Assembly: GCA_964605665.1 (NCBI GenBank)
Contig: CAZSDP010000003.1
Coordinates: 219,305-283,304, forward strand
Source of the DNA: CAZSDP01 sp964605665
GTDB lineage: Bacteria; Planctomycetota; UBA8108; UBA1146
Direction: 5' to 3'
Length of the DNA stretch: 64,000 bases
The number at the start of each line of letters is the position of its first letter. Position 1 is the stretch's first letter. Below the pieces are notes generated by a model. That model was given only the letters and a program-made list of their open reading frames with translations. It searched no databases and was not told the DNA's origin. The position numbers and the translations under genes were made by a program. Of this stretch, positions 17,384 to 26,016 are shown piece by piece.

Positions 17384-18505
17384 TCACTTCGCTGCGCAGC
17401 GATTTGGCCCCGCTTCGATTTGGAGAATCGCCGCTTCGTCGACCAAGGGAGACTTACCCTCATTGATCGAGATCACTTGATCGAAGCTCGGTGGCTTTGG
17501 ACCGAGGCGACCGAGAATTCCCCGGACAAAACCATCTCGGTCACTTCCGTAACTACGGATCGCAGCGCGAAGGTCACCCAACGGCGCACCGACCACCCCA
17601 CCGTCGAAGGGGATTCCTGCACCGGTGTGACAAGGGAGCACTAGCAATCGGTCCGACAATTCTCCGACCACCTCGAAGAGGGTGTGAAAGAGTACTTCTG
17701 CGGCAGCGGGAGCACCCGCGTTTCCCTCTTCGAGATCAGGACGGCCCACCGCATCGGTAAAGAGGGTGTCTCCGGTGAAGAGCACTCGTTCATCGAGTTG
17801 GTAGGAGGTGCTCTCGCCGGTATGGCCAGGAGTGTGGACCGCCTGCAATGTCAACTCGCCCAGCTGGATCGCGGTGCGATCTTCGATCGGCTCATAGGGG
17901 AAGGTCACCCGGTCATTTTGGGGCAAGACGAGGGTCGCATCGGCAGCTTGAGAGAGACTTCGCGCTCGGGAAACATGATCCGCGTGAACATGGGTTTCGA
18001 GCACCATCACGATCGTTGCCCCACGCTCGGAGGCGAGATTGAGATAGACCTCGGAGCGAACGGACGGATCGATCACCAAGGCATATCCGGCACTCTCGAC
18101 GTAGTAGGAAAGGCAGCCCTTCCCATTTCGACGAATTTGCAGGACGGTCGCCGAGGGGGATCCGGCTAACTCCACATCCACGAGAGTGTGCACGCCACTC
18201 CAAGACTGCATTCCACCCGCCAGGTTGGCAACATCGAATCCATGGCCTTCCAGAATCGAGGTCGCTTTCCCCGCTGAGACCCCGATGTTGCAAACAACGA
18301 CCACTGGCTGATCACGGGGGATCTCCTCCAATTGAGCTTCCAATGGCGCGGGGTCGTTCGCCCGCATCGCGTCGATCACTGGAAGACTCTTCGCCCCGGG
18401 AATCGCCCAATCGGAAAACTTCTCTGGCTCCCGAATGTCGAGGATATATGGAGCAGCTCCACCTTCGATCTGAGTCTTCAGTTCATCGGGACTGATCTCA
18501 CGCAT
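17384..18505 (-). CDS. rhodanese-metallo-beta-lactamase fusion (persulfide dioxygenase-like)
   Basis: A 373-residue two-domain protein. Residues 1-110 are a rhodanese domain with YILDIREPEKF and the active-site loop VVVVCNIGVSAG, whose cysteine would carry persulfide. Residues 120-340 are a metallo-beta-lactamase fold with THVHADHV (HxHxDH), HTPGHTGES and LFTGDTLFTDAVGRPDL, the last close to ETHE1/persulfide dioxygenases. It probably handles sulfane sulfur by transferring or oxidising persulfides. The order, rhodanese first, is opposite to the known persulfide dioxygenase-rhodanese fusions. ATG at 18505 follows AAAGGAG by 6 nt, a strong site. It lies 71 nt downstream of a peroxiredoxin gene on the same strand, so a joint thiol-stress role is possible. 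Confidence 0.87.
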   Translation of the reverse strand: MREISPDELKTQIEGGAAPYILDIREPEKFSDWAIPGAKSLPVIDAMRANDPAPLEAQLEEIPRDQPVVVVCNIGVSAGKATSILEGHGFDVANLAGGMQSWSGVHTLVDVELAGSPSATVLQIRRNGKGCLSYYVESAGYALVIDPSVRSEVYLNLASERGATIVMVLETHVHADHVSRARSLSQAADATLVLPQNDRVTFPYEPIEDRTAIQLGELTLQAVHTPGHTGESTSYQLDERVLFTGDTLFTDAVGRPDLEEGNAGAPAAAEVLFHTLFEVVGELSDRLLVLPCHTGAGIPFDGGVVGAPLGDLRAAIRSYGSDRDGFVRGILGRLGPKPPSFDQVISINEGKSPLVDEAAILQIEAGPNRCAAK

Positions 18506-18576
18506 CCGTATCTCCTTTGGACGTCCGATTTCTCGTCTCTCGAAACCAAGGGCACTCTATCAAAGAGACATCGTTG

Positions 18577-19212
18577 TCACTTGTTCGGTTGTGGGGTCGT
18601 TCTCAGATATGGCTTGATCCGTTCAAACCCCTTGGGGAACTTTGCTTCTGCTTCTTCATCGCTCAATGCAGGAACCACGATGCAGTCCTCCCCATCGACC
18701 CAATTCGCTGGAGTGGCCACTTGATGGTTTGCGGTAAGCTGAAGCGAATCGATCACTCGAAGGATCTCAGCGAAATTCCGACCTGTACTCGCCGGATAAG
18801 TGAGCGTGAGCTTCACCTTCTTGTCTGGACCGACGACGAAGACCGATCGCACCGTCATGTTTTCGAGCGAATTGGGATGGATCATGTCGTAGAGTCCGGC
18901 GACCACCCGATCTGGATCTGCGATGATGGGGAAGTTCATCGTGCACGACTGCGTTTCTTCGATATCCCCGATCCACTGTCGATGGTCCTCGACGCGATCC
19001 ACCGAGATCGCGATCATCTTCACGCCTCGCTGATCGAACTCCTCTTTCAACTTTGCTGCCGCTCCCAATTCGGTCGTACAGACGGGAGTGAAGTCGGCTG
19101 GATGCGAGAAGAGAATTCCCCAATCGGCGCCCAACCACTCGTGAAAGTCAATTTCGCCAACGGTCGTCATCGCCTTGAAATTCGGGGCATCGTCCCCCAA
19201 GCGAATCGTCAT
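18577..19212 (-). CDS. 1-Cys peroxiredoxin (Prx6 type)
   Basis: A 211-residue peroxiredoxin. The active site SHPADFTPVCTTE has P38, T42 and peroxidatic C45. The long C-terminal half, with IIADPDRVVAGLYDMIHP and SVFVVGPDKKVKLTLTYPASTGRNF, is the Prx6/1-Cys pattern. It reduces hydrogen and organic peroxides in the cytoplasm. ATG at 19212 is preferred to TTG at 19230 because the conserved domain starts directly after it. It sits upstream of, and in the same direction as, the rhodanese-MBL gene. Confidence 0.94.
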   Translation of the reverse strand: MTIRLGDDAPNFKAMTTVGEIDFHEWLGADWGILFSHPADFTPVCTTELGAAAKLKEEFDQRGVKMIAISVDRVEDHRQWIGDIEETQSCTMNFPIIADPDRVVAGLYDMIHPNSLENMTVRSVFVVGPDKKVKLTLTYPASTGRNFAEILRVIDSLQLTANHQVATPANWVDGEDCIVVPALSDEEAEAKFPKGFERIKPYLRTTPQPNK

Positions 19213-19496
19213 CGTGGTCTCACTTTCCAACCTATAATCTCTGCTCTATTCAAATTTTGCGTCGCCGCAATTTCCAATCGTCACCGCATTCGAAATCTGC
19301 CGGGCGTCGAGCCCATTTCGGGAGTGACACAATGTTGCGCACAACGCCACACATCTCATGAGAGGATGATCGGTCCCGGTCGAGATCCCTGCTACTTTAC
19401 CCAGCCCTCTCGAGAGGGAAAAGTCATCGGCTGAGATCAGGATGATCGAGTTGAGCCTGTGTTTTTAGGAGTCGCCCCAAAGGGTCCACTCCTCGC

Positions 19497-19829
19497 TCAA
19501 TCACTCTCCAAACTCTCCTGAATTTCTTCTCGCCCTTCAGGCTTCCCAGACCGATCGTGAGTCGCTGAATCGATCGACTCAAAGTCGGGTGGAGAATCCC
19601 CCCATTTGGAGATGATACGAATGGTGAAGAACATCGCCCCCGCGGCGCAGAGAGTCGAGAAGAGATCGAGCCAGAGGATGATTTGAGGATACTCATCCAC
19701 CTCACGATCGACCGCCAGAAATCCGATTGAAATCGCCAAGAGGCCACCCCAAAGCGCCAGCCGAAAGACCACGAATCCGATCGCGGGGGTGATGATCAAA
19801 CCGATCGCAACTCGCCCACCTCGACTCAC
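19497..19829 (-). CDS. hypothetical small membrane protein
   Basis: A 110-residue protein with hydrophobic stretches at about 7-22, 25-40 and 50-72, and a charged C-terminal tail rich in Glu, Asp and Ser. I do not recognise a family. GTG at 19829 has GGGAG about 9 nt upstream. It starts 18 nt after the stop of the 5'-nucleotidase gene and is probably the last gene of the cca-epimerase-nucleotidase unit. Confidence 0.6.
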   Translation of the reverse strand: MSRGGRVAIGLIITPAIGFVVFRLALWGGLLAISIGFLAVDREVDEYPQIILWLDLFSTLCAAGAMFFTIRIISKWGDSPPDFESIDSATHDRSGKPEGREEIQESLESD

Positions 19830-19847
19830 GGCGACCAGCTCCCTTCG

Positions 19848-21530
19848 CTAGACCGACTCCAACTCGTGAGGAAGATAGTCCATCGCAGATCGGAAGTAGT
19901 GGTTGGGAGGGTAAAAGGAGAGATTCGTCGCTCGACTGGTGTAGGTACACGCAAAATCCTCAAGCTGCCGCCCATAGTAGGTGAGTTCATTTCCTGCCCT
20001 GAAGAGCGAGCCCCAATGGGCATTTGTCGCCGTGCTCAACCGCGAGCGAAGCCGCTCTCTTTGACGGATGAACTGATTGAGCGCTTTCATCGCGCCCTGC
20101 CGAGAGCTGCGGCACTCTTCTTTCAAGCGACCGAGCAACTGCGAGTTCTTACTGTCATCGATTCGACGCAGAGCCGCCTCGATCGACTTCCAGTGCATCA
20201 CCTCTCGCTCGGTAATCGTTCGCCGTTCGTCGGTCTCTTTCAGCTGTTGCACCATTCCAGGTAGAGCGGACTGAACCGTGAGCTCTTCTTCCAGTTCGGG
20301 GACAACGAGCATCGTTCGCCAATAGGTGTTTCTTTTCGATGAGATCAAATCTGCATAGATGTGGTCCCCGACATAGAGAACCTGCGGGCCGCCCGTTTCC
20401 AACCTCTCCTCAAGTTCGAGGATGTTGCCCGCACACACGACATTGGATTCCGGTCCCGGTTCCCCAGCGGGAGCTGGATTCACTCGCTTGAAGTACCCGG
20501 GCTTACGTCCTTCCGCGACGACGACGTCGAAGAGTTCTAACCAAGAGAGATCATCTGCTCCCCCCAAGCGACCGAGGGTTGGGTTCATCATCGCGCAGGT
20601 GTACTCCCACTCGGAGTTCGTCAGGAGGAAGACCTTCTTCCCGATCGACTTCAACCAACGAAGTAGCGGCTCGGTGTGAGGATCGAGCTGAAGATAGTCG
20701 CGGGGACTCGCCGTGATCACGGACTTCAATGAGCCATCGCGGTGCACGATGTCCGTATGCTTACGGATCTTCTTCCAAAGCTTGCGATACTGTCCTGCAT
20801 CGACTCTGGGAGCGATTCCCGAATAGATACATGTCTCCGGTTTTGCGAATGCGCTATCCATCTGTAAGTAGCGCATCCCCTCTGTCACATGGGGAATCAC
20901 ATCCGCTTCGCCGTACGCTTCTCGTTTTTCACGGGTCGTCAGTTTATGTGCCCCGTGGAACGCATGCAGAACGTGTCCATATCGATCAGTCTTGAGGACA
21001 TTTCCCAATTCGATGTCGACGATGAGTCCCTTACGGGCAAAGGAAAGTCCGGGAAGATCAGAAAACCAAGAGGCGTCGATTCCCTCATGTTCGATCATCC
21101 GATCGACCACCAGCCGCATCGCCAAGCCATCGAGACGTTCCGTATTGTAGATGGCGAGGGTATGGTCGAAGTCGAATCCAACCGCCTGGATCTTTTCGAA
21201 TCGCAACGTTCGATTGGTGAAGATCGCATGCTGATTGTCGACGACTGGGCTGCGAATCGCGGTGGTCACGATGTCGTACCACCAAGGTGCATCACTTCCT
21301 TTGGACCGCTTACGTCTGCGGCCAGACGAAGACGATTGCTTCGAATCCCGACTTCGACTTCGCGTTGAGCCCTTCTTATTGTTTCGCTTCTTCGAAGAGC
21401 GTGAAGAAGAACCGTGCGAACCTGAGCTCCGCTCCGATTCTCGATCCCCTGGGTTGTCGACGTTTAAACTCAAAAGGTCAGCGCTCCTATCAAAGGTCTG
21501 TTTCAGAGCCCGAAGTCTCTTCACGAGCAC
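19848..21530 (-). CDS. HAD-IG family 5'-nucleotidase (cytosolic purine nucleotidase-like)
   Basis: A 560-residue protein. Residues 100-560 match HAD-type purine 5'-nucleotidases of the cN-II group. VGFDFDHTLAIYN holds the nucleophile and acid/base aspartates (120 and 122). FLLTNSEWEYT is HAD motif II, and VLYVGDHIYADLISSKR is the motif III/IV region with the metal-binding aspartate. Such enzymes dephosphorylate IMP and GMP. The first 80 residues are a low-complexity tract rich in Ser, Arg and Lys, seen before no other gene here. The annotated GTG start at 21530 lies inside the upstream gene (41-nt overlap), so the tract may be partly untranslated; the true start could be any GTG or TTG up to about residue 25. 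Confidence 0.85.
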   Translation of the reverse strand: MLVKRLRALKQTFDRSADLLSLNVDNPGDRESERSSGSHGSSSRSSKKRNNKKGSTRSRSRDSKQSSSSGRRRKRSKGSDAPWWYDIVTTAIRSPVVDNQHAIFTNRTLRFEKIQAVGFDFDHTLAIYNTERLDGLAMRLVVDRMIEHEGIDASWFSDLPGLSFARKGLIVDIELGNVLKTDRYGHVLHAFHGAHKLTTREKREAYGEADVIPHVTEGMRYLQMDSAFAKPETCIYSGIAPRVDAGQYRKLWKKIRKHTDIVHRDGSLKSVITASPRDYLQLDPHTEPLLRWLKSIGKKVFLLTNSEWEYTCAMMNPTLGRLGGADDLSWLELFDVVVAEGRKPGYFKRVNPAPAGEPGPESNVVCAGNILELEERLETGGPQVLYVGDHIYADLISSKRNTYWRTMLVVPELEEELTVQSALPGMVQQLKETDERRTITEREVMHWKSIEAALRRIDDSKNSQLLGRLKEECRSSRQGAMKALNQFIRQRERLRSRLSTATNAHWGSLFRAGNELTYYGRQLEDFACTYTSRATNLSFYPPNHYFRSAMDYLPHELESV

Positions 21531-22356
21531 GGAGTATCGCGCTCTGCAGGAAGAGAATGCTGCGTTGGGCCATCAGAGGCGCGACATGAGAATGGCGGGA
21601 TAGCTCGACGAGCGCCACCCCTCCATAGTCGATTCTCGCCAAAGTATTGAAGATCGGGTCCCAGTCGATCTCTCCTTCACCGAACGGAAGGTGCTCGTGA
21701 CGCCGATCTTTGGCGTCGTCGAGGTGCAGATGGACCAGATCGGCGGCATGGGCTTCCAAATGCTGATCCCACGGTTCTTCCTCGGTTACCGCGAGGTGTC
21801 CGATGTCGATCGTCAAACCGAGCGCCCGATGGGGAAGCTCTCTCTTCAAGAGAGTCCATCCTGCAAGATCCTCGATAAACATACCGGGCTCTGGCTCAAA
21901 ACCGATCTTGATACTCTTCTGCTCCGCATAGTCGAGCACAGGGGCCAGAGCGGTCAGCAACCGTCCCCAGGTCGTTTCGAAATCGATTTCCGGTTGAGGA
22001 GTACCACTCCAAATCGAAACCACCTTCGCCCCAAGCTCGACCGCGAGATCGATCGCTCGCTTGTAGTAAGTCGCACGCTGCTCGCGCCCGGCTCGATCGA
22101 CGGAAACCAACGAAGGTCGGTGTTTGCGAAAACCATCGAGAGCGTACCGCGCCCCCGTCTCGATCACCGGCTGGAGCTGATGGGTGTCGAGCAGCTCGCG
22201 AACCTCCCGAAGACGATGTCGGTCGATCTTGAAAGGATCCAGGTGCGGAGCGCCGAGAGTCAACCCGATCGCGGAGTACCCCAATCGATGAAGAACCTCC
22301 ACCATTTGCGGAAGGGTATGGTCACTGAATCCGTTGGAGATGTATCCCAGTTTCAT
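21490..22356 (-). CDS. sugar phosphate isomerase/epimerase-like TIM-barrel protein
   Basis: A 288-residue protein of the xylose isomerase-like TIM-barrel (AP endonuclease 2) family. Metal-ligand motifs typical of the fold are IGFEPEPGMF (Glu), LTIDIGHLAV (Asp, His), VHLHLDDAK (His, Asp) and VALVELSRH (Glu). The family isomerises or epimerises sugars and inositols; the substrate cannot be told. ATG at 22356 overlaps the stop of cca (ATGA) and directly precedes KLGYISNGF, so it is preferred to a start at 22401. Confidence 0.85.
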   Translation of the reverse strand: MKLGYISNGFSDHTLPQMVEVLHRLGYSAIGLTLGAPHLDPFKIDRHRLREVRELLDTHQLQPVIETGARYALDGFRKHRPSLVSVDRAGREQRATYYKRAIDLAVELGAKVVSIWSGTPQPEIDFETTWGRLLTALAPVLDYAEQKSIKIGFEPEPGMFIEDLAGWTLLKRELPHRALGLTIDIGHLAVTEEEPWDQHLEAHAADLVHLHLDDAKDRRHEHLPFGEGEIDWDPIFNTLARIDYGGVALVELSRHSHVAPLMAQRSILFLQSAILRAREETSGSETDL

Positions 22357-23717
22357 GTCGGCTCCGATCCCGGTTCGATCGGATAGCGCGCGCGAACCCA
22401 ATCGATCGCGGCCGAGACGTCGTCACGATCGAACTCCCCATCGCGATGGGCATCATCGACCGCACGCAAGATCTCTCCCAACCGCGGTCCTGGGGTGAAG
22501 CCGATCTCGATCAGTTGCTTACCGCGAAGGATCGGCTCCACTTTGGGTCCCTCCGCAAGATAGGCGCGATAATAGTCTTCGGTGCGTTCAGGCAACGACG
22601 TATCACCATGGGATCCCAGGCAGTCGGCATAACAGAGCGCGAGAAGATCTTCGAAGTACTCCTGATCAAAGAGGCGAGTCCGGCGAGCGGGACGCATTTC
22701 GTCGATCGAAATGAACGCCAAGTGTTTCTTCACCAACCACACCACCCGTTCACGATCGCGCCGCGATGTCTTGAGGCGCTCGCAAATCTCTTCCGACATG
22801 TCAGCCCCCAAGGTGTCGTGGCGATTGAAGCGGATTCGGTCGGAGACCTCATAGGTCCCAGGCTTTCCGACATCGTGCAGCAGTGCGGCGAGGGCAAGTG
22901 CGAAATCTGGAGTATTCAGATGAGAGAGAACCAAGCCGGTATGGACATGCACGTCCCCCTCGGGGTGATACTCCGGAGGCTGCTCGACTCCTCGCATCGA
23001 TTCGACTTCGGGCAGAATCGCGCCCATCAATCCGGAGTCTGAGAGGAGGTGGTACGCATACTCGCGGCGGGGGTGAACCAGCATCTTCTCGATCTCATCC
23101 CGAATTCTTTCGGCGCTCACCTCCACGATGCTCGGCGCGAATTCGAGAAGCGCATCCCAGGTGCGCGCTTCGACCGGTAATCCGAGAACAACGGAGAAAC
23201 GCACCGCGCGCAGCAAGCGCAGGCGGTCCTCCTCAAATCGCATCCGGGGATCTCCGATCGCTCGCAAACACCCTCGAGCGAGGTCTTCGATCCCTCCCAC
23301 ATAGTCGATCACTTCGGAAGTCGACGGATCGAAGAAGAGACCGTTGATGGTGAAGTCGCGGCGAATCGCATCTTCTCTCGCGTCGGTGTAACGCACTCCT
23401 TCGGGATGCCGACCGTCCTGATAAGCCAGATCGGCTCGAAAGGTCGCGACCTCAACCTCACTCTCCGATTCCTCGTCGATCACGCGAACCACGCCGAATT
23501 GAGCCCCCACCATCACCGTCCGTGAGAACAACTCCGCCACCCGCTCTGGAGTTGCGCTCGTCGCGAGATCGAAGTCGCTCGGATCTCGGCCGAGGAGTAG
23601 ATCCCGGACCGCACCTCCAGCCAGCAGTGCCTCTTCCCCCGCCTCGACGAGGCGACGGTGAACCCGACAGACCGCCGGGGGAAGCACAGGTGGTGGGTGC
23701 GAGACGCGCTGTTCCAA
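22353..23717 (-). CDS. cca: CCA tRNA nucleotidyltransferase / poly(A) polymerase family, with HD domain
   Basis: A 454-residue class II nucleotidyltransferase. The head has LLAGGAVRDLLLGRDPSDFDLAT with the GG loop and catalytic DxD. RRDFTINGLFFDP and GDPRMRFEEDRLRLLRAVRF follow and are family signatures. ALAALLHDVGKPGT and FNRHDTLGADM mark an HD phosphohydrolase domain in the tail. It adds or repairs the 3' CCA end of tRNAs, or polyadenylates RNA; the two are hard to separate by sequence. TTG at 23717 follows GAGG with 5-nt spacing. It leads a coupled unit with the isomerase-like gene. Confidence 0.93.
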   Translation of the reverse strand: MEQRVSHPPPVLPPAVCRVHRRLVEAGEEALLAGGAVRDLLLGRDPSDFDLATSATPERVAELFSRTVMVGAQFGVVRVIDEESESEVEVATFRADLAYQDGRHPEGVRYTDAREDAIRRDFTINGLFFDPSTSEVIDYVGGIEDLARGCLRAIGDPRMRFEEDRLRLLRAVRFSVVLGLPVEARTWDALLEFAPSIVEVSAERIRDEIEKMLVHPRREYAYHLLSDSGLMGAILPEVESMRGVEQPPEYHPEGDVHVHTGLVLSHLNTPDFALALAALLHDVGKPGTYEVSDRIRFNRHDTLGADMSEEICERLKTSRRDRERVVWLVKKHLAFISIDEMRPARRTRLFDQEYFEDLLALCYADCLGSHGDTSLPERTEDYYRAYLAEGPKVEPILRGKQLIEIGFTPGPRLGEILRAVDDAHRDGEFDRDDVSAAIDWVRARYPIEPGSEPT

Positions 23718-23905
23718 GAATGCCTCACTGAAATCAGGACTTCGGCCACGGCGTCGATGCTTCGTCGATGAAACTCAGCACCGCATCAGATCGACGTGCT
23801 GGATCATCGCCGGACCGTCTTTTCGGTGCCACTAGAAGCGGGTTTTTTCGCGGTTGAAAGAGTCGAGCGAGCATTCCTTGCAATTCCAGGCCCTTCGGGG
23901 ATCTT

Positions 23906-25711
23906 GTGGGCAGGGAAAGCGCTCCACTGAAGGTGGAATCAGCGCTGAAAGGGGGCCTCGTGTCGCTGGAGCGGACACTGAAGATTCTCGCTGAGCACCC
24001 AGACCGCGAATCGACGGTCGCGGTCTTCGGGCAAGCGCTCCGGGAGGAGCGCGCGAGGTCGTTCGCCATCACGTGGCTCCTCGCGGCGAGTGAGACCCGG
24101 GCACCGCGGGAACTGATCCGCGCTTGGGATGCCCTCACCCCCGGTGATCGCCGGAGAGTCTTGGAGACGGCGCAGCATCGGATCTCGACCGCCGCCATGC
24201 AATTGGTCGGGGCGGATCGGGCGGCCACCCGGCGCAATGTCGCGGAGGTCCTCGCCGGTGGAGCTGCACAGTTGCGTGTAGACCTCGAGACAATTCTCCC
24301 CTCTCTCGCACAACTCGTGGATGACCCCGATCGGCGGACGCGAGAAATCGCCCGCGGAGCTTTCCTTGAAGCGATCATTCGCACACCCGAAACCGTTGCA
24401 CAACGCCCTCCCCAAGATCCTCGGCTGGTCACCCTCTCGCTCCTGTTGCGCAACTGGTCTCAGCATCGAGACACCCGCGTCATCGATGCCCTCCTGGTCG
24501 ATCCCGCGGCAGGAGGCGAGTGGTTGCAAAAGGCGGTCGATGAACAGTGGCCGGTGGGAGAGGTTCTCAGCCGCCACTTGGGGCAACCACGCGATGCGCT
24601 AGGAGCACGCCGCCATATCGAGCTTCTTCTCCAGTGGCAGCGATCCCCCATCTCTTCCGTTCGACAAAAGGGACGAGAACTTCTTCGAAATTCCGAAAAC
24701 CGAGAATTGTTGCGCGCAGCAGCGTGGTGGATCGATCGGCGAGACGATCGATCGGACCGTGCCACCTGGAAGAGAACTCCTTGGTGGCAACTCTCTGATC
24801 AGGACCTCGCCGCTCTCAAGCCAGCCACTCTCCTGTGGATTGCGGAGTTGATCGCCGAGGCAGGAGGAGACCGGCAAGAACGAGCGGAACGTCTCGCCCG
24901 CTTACTCCCGTTGACCGCTGGAAACTCTCAAAGAGAGATCCTCGAGCGACTGCGTGGACTCCCCGTCGAAACGATTCTCCCGCAGTTGCTGGCGATGCTC
25001 GACCGCGGGGAGGACGATGCCAAGGCGATCGTGATCGAACTTCTCCCCCTCTCCGCGGAAGGGGCGCTGACGGCACTGATCCCGCTGCTCGCTTCACCAC
25101 AAGAGATGATCAGGGAGGCGGCGACTCAACGACTGTACGGCCAAGGGCTGCGAATCTGGCGGCGAGCAAACGCAGAGATTCCATCTGGCACTCGGAGCGC
25201 GACCCTCACGGTTCTGAGGAAGATCGATCCGACCTTCGACGCTCAACTCAAAGAGTCGCTCGCCAGCTCCGAAGAGTCCGATGTCCTGCAGAGCCTCAGT
25301 GACATCTCTGAATTGAGCGATTTGTCCGGCTTCGAAGAAATGTTGGCCGACCTCGTCGTCGCTCCAAGTGAGAAGATCCGCGCAGGTGTCGCACGTGCGC
25401 TGCCGTCGACAAATGAAGCGACCGCCTGGCAATACTTGGAGGTCCTGCTCGACGATCGAGATCCTCGCGTCGTCGCAAACGCCGTAGAAGAGCTCGGTCG
25501 CTTGCAATTGGAGAGCTCCACTGGGCGGATTCGAGAAGCGACTCGCCACCCCCATCCACGGGTCCGGGCAAATGCCTGGGTCGCCCTCGGACGTGGGGGG
25601 GATCGTGAAGCGCTCCCGGCGGTCACCTCCTGGTCAGAGCGTGCAGCGGAACCAGATCGACGCAGCGCACTGTGGGCAATCGAGCAATTGAAGGGACTGC
25701 AGACTCGATGA
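23906..25711 (+). CDS. HEAT-repeat protein
   Basis: A 601-residue, almost entirely alpha-helical protein. HEAT/PBS-type repeats are visible, for example ALTALIPLLASPQEMIREAA near residue 390, VVAPSEKIRAGVARAL near 485, LLDDRDPRVVANAVEELG near 520 and HPHPRVRANAWVALGRGGD near 550. There is no signal peptide or catalytic motif. GTG at 23906 follows GGGGA. Its stop overlaps the ATG of the next gene (ATGA), which overlaps ligA, so it leads a four-gene coupled unit. HEAT scaffolds bind other proteins; the link to ligA hints at a nucleoid or repair partner, but this is inference. Confidence 0.8.
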   Translation: MGRESAPLKVESALKGGLVSLERTLKILAEHPDRESTVAVFGQALREERARSFAITWLLAASETRAPRELIRAWDALTPGDRRRVLETAQHRISTAAMQLVGADRAATRRNVAEVLAGGAAQLRVDLETILPSLAQLVDDPDRRTREIARGAFLEAIIRTPETVAQRPPQDPRLVTLSLLLRNWSQHRDTRVIDALLVDPAAGGEWLQKAVDEQWPVGEVLSRHLGQPRDALGARRHIELLLQWQRSPISSVRQKGRELLRNSENRELLRAAAWWIDRRDDRSDRATWKRTPWWQLSDQDLAALKPATLLWIAELIAEAGGDRQERAERLARLLPLTAGNSQREILERLRGLPVETILPQLLAMLDRGEDDAKAIVIELLPLSAEGALTALIPLLASPQEMIREAATQRLYGQGLRIWRRANAEIPSGTRSATLTVLRKIDPTFDAQLKESLASSEESDVLQSLSDISELSDLSGFEEMLADLVVAPSEKIRAGVARALPSTNEATAWQYLEVLLDDRDPRVVANAVEELGRLQLESSTGRIREATRHPHPRVRANAWVALGRGGDREALPAVTSWSERAAEPDRRSALWAIEQLKGLQTR

Positions 25712-26016
25712 GTCAGTCAGACGATTCCCCAGCCAAACGTCGTCAGCGTCAACGGGAGCGGGAACGCCGCGATCAGGCGCTCTTCGACCACCTCAGCGCG
25801 GCGCACCGGCTGGAAGCGGAAGAGATCGCTCTCCTCGAAGCTCTCGGAGAGCGTCACCGATTCACGCGCCGCTGTGACATCTTCGTGCGGCCAACTCTGA
25901 TCACCGGAACACCCGATCGGGAACGCTGGACTGAACAACAAGTGGAGAGACTCCGTCAGCGACTGGGAGGTGAATTGAACTTTCACCCCCCTGGAATCTC
26001 GGAGGCTCGACGTTGA
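25708..26016 (+). CDS. hypothetical small charged protein
   Basis: A 102-residue protein that I do not recognise. The first 25 residues are strongly basic (AKRRQRQRERERR). A helical acidic stretch, EAEEIALLEALGERH, follows, and then FTRRCDIFVRPTLITGTPDRERWTEQQVERLRQRLGG. ATG at 25708 overlaps the HEAT-protein stop, and the gene's own stop overlaps the TTG of ligA, so both ends are fixed by coupling. The basic start could contact nucleic acid. Confidence 0.75.
   Translation: MSQSDDSPAKRRQRQRERERRDQALFDHLSAAHRLEAEEIALLEALGERHRFTRRCDIFVRPTLITGTPDRERWTEQQVERLRQRLGGELNFHPPGISEARR

Noticed and set aside
18517..19434. 305-codon plus-strand frame opposite the peroxiredoxin gene
   Set aside because: It is antisense to a clear peroxiredoxin gene and does not resemble a protein family.
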